Notes under the pieces: model-generated
Seen by the model: only the letters and a program-made list of their open reading frames with translations
What the model was told of the DNA's origin: nothing
Database searches by the model: none
Assembly: GCA_030019325.1 (NCBI GenBank)
Contig: JASEFB010000040.1
Location: forward strand, 1 to 16,725
Direction of reading: 5' to 3'
Length of the DNA stretch: 16,725 nucleotides
DNA from: an archaeon
GTDB taxonomy: Archaea; Halobacteriota; Syntropharchaeia; Alkanophagales; Methanospirareceae
Position numbers and translations under genes: made by a program
Part shown: positions 12,778-16,725 of the stretch, in pieces
Layout: every line of letters starts with the position of its first letter
Position numbering within the stretch: the stretch's first letter is position 1

Positions 12778-13527
12778 ATGGCCGAGGTGAAAATAGTAGG
12801 ATTTCTGTGCAACTGGTGCTGTTATGCTGGAGCGGATCTGGCAGGCGTCTCTCGGTTTCAATATCCACCCAATATAAGGATAATACGAGTGATGTGCAGT
12901 GGACGGGTTGATCCTGTGATCATTTTAGACAGTTTCCTGTATGGAGCGGATGGCGTCTTTGTGGGTGGTTGTCATCCTGGAGATTGCCATTATCTGCGGG
13001 GGAATTATTATGCTGAGAAGAAGATAGAGATGGCGAGGAGGCTGCTCAGGGAGGCTGGGGTTGATCCCAAAAGGCTGCGATTGGAATGGGTAAGTGCAAG
13101 TGAGGGAGAGAGATTTGCAAAAATTATCAAGGAGTTTACGGACGAGATAAAAGCGTTAGGTCCGGTTACATTTGAAAAGGAGGCTATGGAGGCAGCATGT
13201 CTCGCAGCAGCTGATTATCGGCTGAGAATATTGGCAACGAAGGAGAGAGAACTGCTTGAGGAGGGCAACAAGTATGGAGAGGTCTTTACGAGGCATGAGA
13301 TGGATAGGTTGTTAGATGATCTGGTGAGAGAGGAATACGAAGCGAAGCGGATACTGTTGAAGTTAAAGGAGCCGATGTCGGTGAAGGAGCTAGCGTCAGA
13401 ACTAAATTTGAAGCCGAATATTGTGTTGAGGCTCATTCTGGACTTGAAAAGGTATGAACTGGTTGACCTTCATGAGATACGGGATAATACACCCACGTAT
13501 ATTGCGAGGGAGGAACATGCTCAATAG
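12778..13527 (+). CDS. mvhD: MvhD-type [2Fe-2S] subunit with C-terminal winged-helix-like extension
   Basis: This 249-residue protein has residues 1-120 as a complete MvhD/hydrogenase iron-sulfur domain: CNWCCYAGAD (C11, C14, C15), RVMCSGRVDP (C40), GGCHPGDCH (C65, C70) and RLEWVSASEG. MvhD passes electrons between a hydrogenase or formate dehydrogenase and HdrA. Residues 130-190 are a charged helical linker. Residues 191-244 (LLKLKEPMSVKELASELNL, then VLRLILDLKRYELV) read as a winged-helix fold, which standard MvhD of about 140 residues lacks. GGAGGTGAT lies 10 bases before the ATG, inside the end of hdrA. No mvhA/mvhG or fdh genes are in the window, so the electron partner is open. Confidence 0.92.
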   Translation: MAEVKIVGFLCNWCCYAGADLAGVSRFQYPPNIRIIRVMCSGRVDPVIILDSFLYGADGVFVGGCHPGDCHYLRGNYYAEKKIEMARRLLREAGVDPKRLRLEWVSASEGERFAKIIKEFTDEIKALGPVTFEKEAMEAACLAAADYRLRILATKERELLEEGNKYGEVFTRHEMDRLLDDLVREEYEAKRILLKLKEPMSVKELASELNLKPNIVLRLILDLKRYELVDLHEIRDNTPTYIAREEHAQ

Positions 13528-13532
13528 ATTGT

Positions 13533-13720
13533 GGAAAATCCCAAATCCCAAGCACCAAATTACAAACAAATTCAAATTAAACCCTTTCAGGGTTTTCTGG
13601 GACATGGGCAGAGCCCATGAAATTTCAAAATTCAAAATAAGCAGCGAAAAAGTTTGTTTTGAACATTTGGATTTTGATATTTGGTATTGTTTGTTATTTG
13701 CGATTTGGAGTTTGGAATTT
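13533..13720. repeat. palindromic element E3 (variant subtype) with two GC hairpins
   Basis: It starts GGAAAATCCCAAATCCCAAG and continues with ACCAAATTACAAACAAATTC; the right side reads TTTGGTATTGTTTGTTATTTG and TTTGGAGTTTGGAATTT, roughly the reverse complement. Near the centre are AAACCC/GGGTTT (13579-13595) and CATGGGC/GCCCATG with an AGA loop (13603-13619), the same hairpin pair as in E1 and inside the HdrD-like gene. It begins just after the mvhD stop. No gene is supported within it. Confidence 0.55.
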
Positions 13721-13777
13721 ATAAATCCACCGAATATTGAGCAATTACCGAGGGAGCTAAGTGAAGGAGGAATAACT

Positions 13778-13955
13778 GAATGAAAAATCCCAATATCAAA
13801 TATTACAAAATCCCAAGTAAATCTCAATCTCCAAATCCCAACGCCTATCGGGATAATTTCAAAATTCCAAAAATACCAACTTCCGAAAAAATTGGTAGTA
13901 TTGAGATTTGGGATTTGTTTGGTAGTATTGGTATGTATTGGGATTTGGGATTTCC
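13778..13955. repeat. palindromic element E4 (no conserved gene)
   Basis: The left end GAATGAAAAATCCCAATATC and the right-hand TTGGGATTTGGGATTTCC are inverted. Internal units AAATCCCAAG and TTTGGTAGTATTGGTA match E2. AAGGAGG (13764-13770) lies 9 bases before the element's ATG at 13780. The 69-codon ORF from that ATG ends in TAA directly before the ATG of the next gene at 13990, but its sequence is repeat-derived. E3 and E4 with the short spacer explain the whole gap of about 460 bases between mvhD and the HdrA-GltD gene. Confidence 0.58.
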
Positions 13956-13989
13956 TAAGAGCTATGCAAATACGGGAGGCGGGTGGTAA

Positions 13990-16518
13990 ATGAGTGTTCT
14001 GGTAATAGGCGGGGGAAATGCAGGAATAAAGGCAGCTTTAGACCGTGCAGTTACTCATGAAGAGGTTTATTTTGTTGTAAATACACCCAACATCGGTGGG
14101 CTTTTTGCCAAGCTCCATGTAGTCGAGGGGAAACATCCGCCTGATATCTTGTCACCTCTTCTACAGCAACTAAAAGAGAATGAGAAGATCCACGTATTCA
14201 CAAATTCAACGATTGAACGAGTGAAAGAGGATAATCACGGCTTCGCAGTACGTATTCGAAGGAAACCAGTTAGAATTGATGAGACAAAATGTGATTTATG
14301 CGGTGAGTGCTGGAAGATCTGCCCAATTAAACCCCCAGATCGGTGCAACGAATGGCTCATCACCAGAAACGCTGTTTATGCGCCCGAGGAAGCACTTTCT
14401 TATGCGATAGAGCGAGAGACACCATTCTGTCAGGCGACATGCCCGGTTAGCCTGGATATCAGGGGTTATGTGGGATTAATCGCGGACGGCAAATTCAAGG
14501 AAGCTTATGAGCTCATAAGGAAAAAAGTCCCTTTTCCCGGTGTATTAGGCAGAGTTTGCGCGCATCCCTGTGAGGAGAGATGCAAAAGGAGTTTACTGGA
14601 AGAGCCTATCTCAATTGCAAAATTGAAACGGTTTGTCGCAGACTACGTTTACGAGCACGGAGAAGCGATAAAGCCCGAACCTGTCCCTTCTTACAGGGGT
14701 AAAAAGATAGCAATAATAGGTGCTGGCCCCGCTGGGCTGACTGCTGCGCACGATTTGAAACTGCTCGGATACGATGTCACGGTGTTTGAGAAGCTTCCAG
14801 TAGCAGGTGGGATGATGGCTGCATGCATTCCCAGATATAGATTACCGAGAGAGGTCCTCGAGCGAGAGATAGAATGTATACAGGCTATGGGTGTGGAGAT
14901 CAGAACAAATGAGGAGATTGACAAGGATAGGTTTGAAGAGCTTCGCAGAACGTACGACGCCGTGTTTATTTCTGTGGGTGCGCAGGAGAGCATGAAATTG
15001 AGGATCCCCGGTGAAGATTTAGAGGGTGTTCTACCTGGTGTTGAGTTCCTTCGCGATGTTGGTCTTGGGAAAGAGGTGAAAATAGGGAAGAAAGTTGCGA
15101 TTGTAGGTGGAGGTAATGTCGCGATAGATGCAGCGCGCTGTGCATTGCGCTTAGGGTCAGAGGTATTTATTGTTTATCGCCGGTCGCGAGCAGAGATGCC
15201 AGCGTCGAAGGAGGAATTGGAAGCATTGGAGGCAGAAGGCATAAAAATTATCTTTTTAGCAAATCCAACGAAGATTCTGGGTTCGAACAGAGTAGAGAGA
15301 ATAGAATGTGTCCGCATGGAGTTGGGACCCCCTGACGAGAGTGGCAGGAGGAGTCCCGTTCCCGTCGAGGGCTCTGAATTCATCCTGGACGTGGACACGG
15401 TGATACCCGCCATAGGTCAAGCATCGGACTTGAGGTTTCTTGAGGGCTGTGGGGTGGATACACCGAAGGGGAGAGTGATTAGCACCTCGGAAGATTGCAA
15501 AACCACTGTGGACGGAATATTTGCCGGTGGTGATGTTGCAACGGGCCCAGCAACAGTGATAGAAGCGATCGCCGCAGGGAAACGGGCAGCATTGGCTATC
15601 CATGAATATTTAAGTGGTGAAAAGGAACCAGATTTCAAAGTAGCATCAGAACTAGACTTAGAGGAATACGAAGAACGGGAGAAGCTCAAGCTTTCAAAGA
15701 ATTATTTCCCGTTTAAGGATATTGAGACGCAAGAACGGGTGAAGATGCCTGAGCTTCCGGTAGAGGAGCGGATAAGAACGTTTGATGAGGTTGAGCTCGG
15801 CTACGATGAGGCGATGGCAATCGAAGAGGCGAATAGATGTTTGAGCTGTCGAAAATGCATTGGCTGCGGAATATGTGCGGAGATCTGTCCCAAGGATGCG
15901 ATCGAATATGAGCAGGCAGAGGAAAGCATAGACCTGAAGGTTGACCAGATAATATTTGCAGTTGAGCTGGAGGAGAAAGTGCCGAGGGGAGAATACCGGT
16001 ATCACAATGTGGTCACGCAGATGGAGTTTGAACGGATGCTGAGCGAGTCAGGGCCGTATGGTGGGCTTATATTGAGACCGTATGACGGTGACATCCCGAA
16101 GAAGATAGCATTTATACAGATGGACGAAGATGAATACGCACCCATCGCCTTTAAGTTTCTACTGGAGGAAGCAAAGAGCGCCAGCGAAAAAGGAATAGAT
16201 ACTTCGATCTTTGCAAAGAGAATCTACGAAGATACCGAAGATATCAAATCCGTAACAATCCATGATATTAAGATCACAGAAGTTGAAGGGATAAAGAATG
16301 TGAGATTGAAGTATGTAGTTGAAGGCGAAGAGGAAGAGAAAGAGAAAGAAGAGGAGTTCGAGATGGTGGTACTCTCCGCGGGGTTTTCTATACCCGAACA
16401 TGGTAAAGAAATAGGCAAGCTCATCGGTGTGAAGCCGGAGGAAATCAAAGGTAGGATGCCAACCCTAGAGGCTGAGATAACAGAGGCAGAGAAGGAAGGG
16501 GTGTTTATAGCTGTTTGA
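13990..16518 (+). CDS. HdrA-GltD/NfnL interdigitated fusion flavoprotein
   Basis: This 842-residue protein has a GltD/NfnL-type NAD(P)H oxidoreductase inserted in an HdrA-like scaffold. Residues 1-146 are an HdrA first half: VIGGGNAGIKAA (5-16), then a ferredoxin motif C101-C104-C107-C111. Residues 147-616 are GltD-like. Cluster cysteines are C147, C151, C190, C194 and C198. FAD motif GAGPAGL is at 244-250, NAD(P)H motif GGGNVAIDAAR at 373-383, YRRSR at 396-400 (commonly NADPH-associated), and GIFAGGD at 509-515. Residues 617-633 carry C617, C620, C623, C626, C629 and C633. The HdrA second half follows (VVTQMEFERMLSESGPYGG, 674-692). It ends at GVFIAV, where HdrA continues for some 25 residues, so the C-terminus is truncated. 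A good Shine-Dalgarno (GGGAGG) precedes the ATG. It probably brings NAD(P)H into the Hdr complex. Confidence 0.9.
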   Translation: MSVLVIGGGNAGIKAALDRAVTHEEVYFVVNTPNIGGLFAKLHVVEGKHPPDILSPLLQQLKENEKIHVFTNSTIERVKEDNHGFAVRIRRKPVRIDETKCDLCGECWKICPIKPPDRCNEWLITRNAVYAPEEALSYAIERETPFCQATCPVSLDIRGYVGLIADGKFKEAYELIRKKVPFPGVLGRVCAHPCEERCKRSLLEEPISIAKLKRFVADYVYEHGEAIKPEPVPSYRGKKIAIIGAGPAGLTAAHDLKLLGYDVTVFEKLPVAGGMMAACIPRYRLPREVLEREIECIQAMGVEIRTNEEIDKDRFEELRRTYDAVFISVGAQESMKLRIPGEDLEGVLPGVEFLRDVGLGKEVKIGKKVAIVGGGNVAIDAARCALRLGSEVFIVYRRSRAEMPASKEELEALEAEGIKIIFLANPTKILGSNRVERIECVRMELGPPDESGRRSPVPVEGSEFILDVDTVIPAIGQASDLRFLEGCGVDTPKGRVISTSEDCKTTVDGIFAGGDVATGPATVIEAIAAGKRAALAIHEYLSGEKEPDFKVASELDLEEYEEREKLKLSKNYFPFKDIETQERVKMPELPVEERIRTFDEVELGYDEAMAIEEANRCLSCRKCIGCGICAEICPKDAIEYEQAEESIDLKVDQIIFAVELEEKVPRGEYRYHNVVTQMEFERMLSESGPYGGLILRPYDGDIPKKIAFIQMDEDEYAPIAFKFLLEEAKSASEKGIDTSIFAKRIYEDTEDIKSVTIHDIKITEVEGIKNVRLKYVVEGEEEEKEKEEEFEMVVLSAGFSIPEHGKEIGKLIGVKPEEIKGRMPTLEAEITEAEKEGVFIAV

Positions 16519-16531
16519 GCGATTTAAAGGA

Positions 16532-16560
16532 CTTCTTTTTCATCTAGTACAGAAAAGAAG
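16532..16560 (+). terminator. weak AT-rich hairpin after the hdr operon
   Basis: CTTCTTTT (16532-16539) and AAAAGAAG (16553-16560) form an 8-base stem with a 13-base loop. The first arm includes a T-run (16536-16540), 18 bases after the last hdr-operon stop. It may end the operon transcript. No gene is visible between here and 16665. Confidence 0.35.
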
Positions 16561-16632
16561 GGTTCTCTACATCCCTTGAACATCGCAATCAATGTCCATA
16601 AGTTGTTGGGGCACAAAAGTTCAAAAAAGATA

Positions 16633-16643
16633 GAAATATATAC
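16633..16643 (+). promoter_or_regulatory. TATA-like box before the last partial gene
   Basis: GAAATATATAC lies about 28 bases before the ATG at 16666, the spacing seen before the other probable promoters in this window. Confidence 0.4.
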
Positions 16644-16665
16644 ACATGTAAGTAATAAGGATAAT

Positions 16666-16725
16666 ATGCAAAAACTTCCCAACTGGGATGGAGGTACATT
16701 TCCTGTATGTTCTCATAATTTACTT
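16666..16725 (+). CDS. start of an unrecognised gene, cut by window end
   Basis: An ATG at 16666 opens a frame that stays open for the last 20 codons (MQKLPNWDGGTFPV, then CSHNLL). AAGG lies 5 bases upstream and a TATA-like box about 28 bases upstream. Too little is present to name a family or to be sure it is a gene. Confidence 0.4.
   Translation, partial: MQKLPNWDGGTFPVCSHNLL

Noticed and set aside
13454..13783. 109-codon ORF across the end of mvhD and E3
   Set aside because: It starts inside mvhD in another frame and reads through palindromic repeats; no conserved domain is seen.
13780..13989. 69-codon ORF in element E4 (begins MKNPN)
   Set aside because: Same reason: the similarity to the E2 ORF follows from shared repeat DNA.

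Overview
The window looks archaeal. It carries genes for an A/V-type ATP synthase (subunits I, K and C), a run of heterodisulfide-reductase-type genes (HdrB/HdrD-like, HdrA, MvhD), an F420-dehydrogenase-type FrhB protein, and AT-rich TATA boxes about 25 bases before several start codons. Together these suggest an anaerobic euryarchaeon of the methanogen/ANME/alkane-oxidiser group. An ANME-1 or Syntrophoarchaeum-like lineage is my best guess, but it is an inference from gene content and not a sequence match.

Left part (1-6083, all + strand). After a possible gene end at the window edge come two small membrane proteins, one AtpZ-like and one unrecognised 58-residue protein, overlapping by ATGA. 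A T-rich stretch and a TATA box follow, then atpI, atpK and atpC. The usual partners E, F, A, B and D are absent, so the ATP synthase locus is split. Four bases after atpC begins an FrhB-type F420/flavin iron-sulfur protein, overlapping by ATGA a fusion of two [4Fe-4S] motifs with a degenerate MvhD-like domain. This suggests co-expression of the rotor and stator membrane genes with an F420-linked electron-transfer pair.

Middle (6082-7834). A vapBC-type toxin-antitoxin pair on the minus strand is flanked by two related 41-42-base repeats, each containing a hairpin. Then comes a minus-strand TM2-domain membrane protein with a strong hairpin terminator. Its upstream region holds four TTAAG units about 20 bases apart and a possible 59-residue ORF.

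Right part (7835-16518, + strand). An Hdr-type operon starts from a probable leaderless GTG: an HdrC-HdrB fusion (HdrD-like), a four-helix-bundle protein, a short HdrA, a longer HdrA with complementary domains, MvhD with a C-terminal winged-helix-like extension, and an 842-residue chimera in which a GltD/NfnL-type NAD(P)H domain sits inside an HdrA scaffold. There are no hydrogenase catalytic subunits. I infer a cytoplasmic flavin-based electron-transfer complex linking thiol/disulfide or ferredoxin chemistry to NAD(P)H, and perhaps to F420 through the FrhB pair.

The most unusual feature of the right part is repeat content. Four palindromic elements built from AATCCCAA/TTGGGATT units occupy intercistronic gaps of the hdr operon. 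Three begin at the same motif, a Shine-Dalgarno followed 8-9 bases later by ATGAAAAATCCC. One encodes the four-helix-bundle protein. Related GC-rich hairpins also lie in frame inside the HdrD-like gene. The window ends in the first 20 codons of another possible gene.
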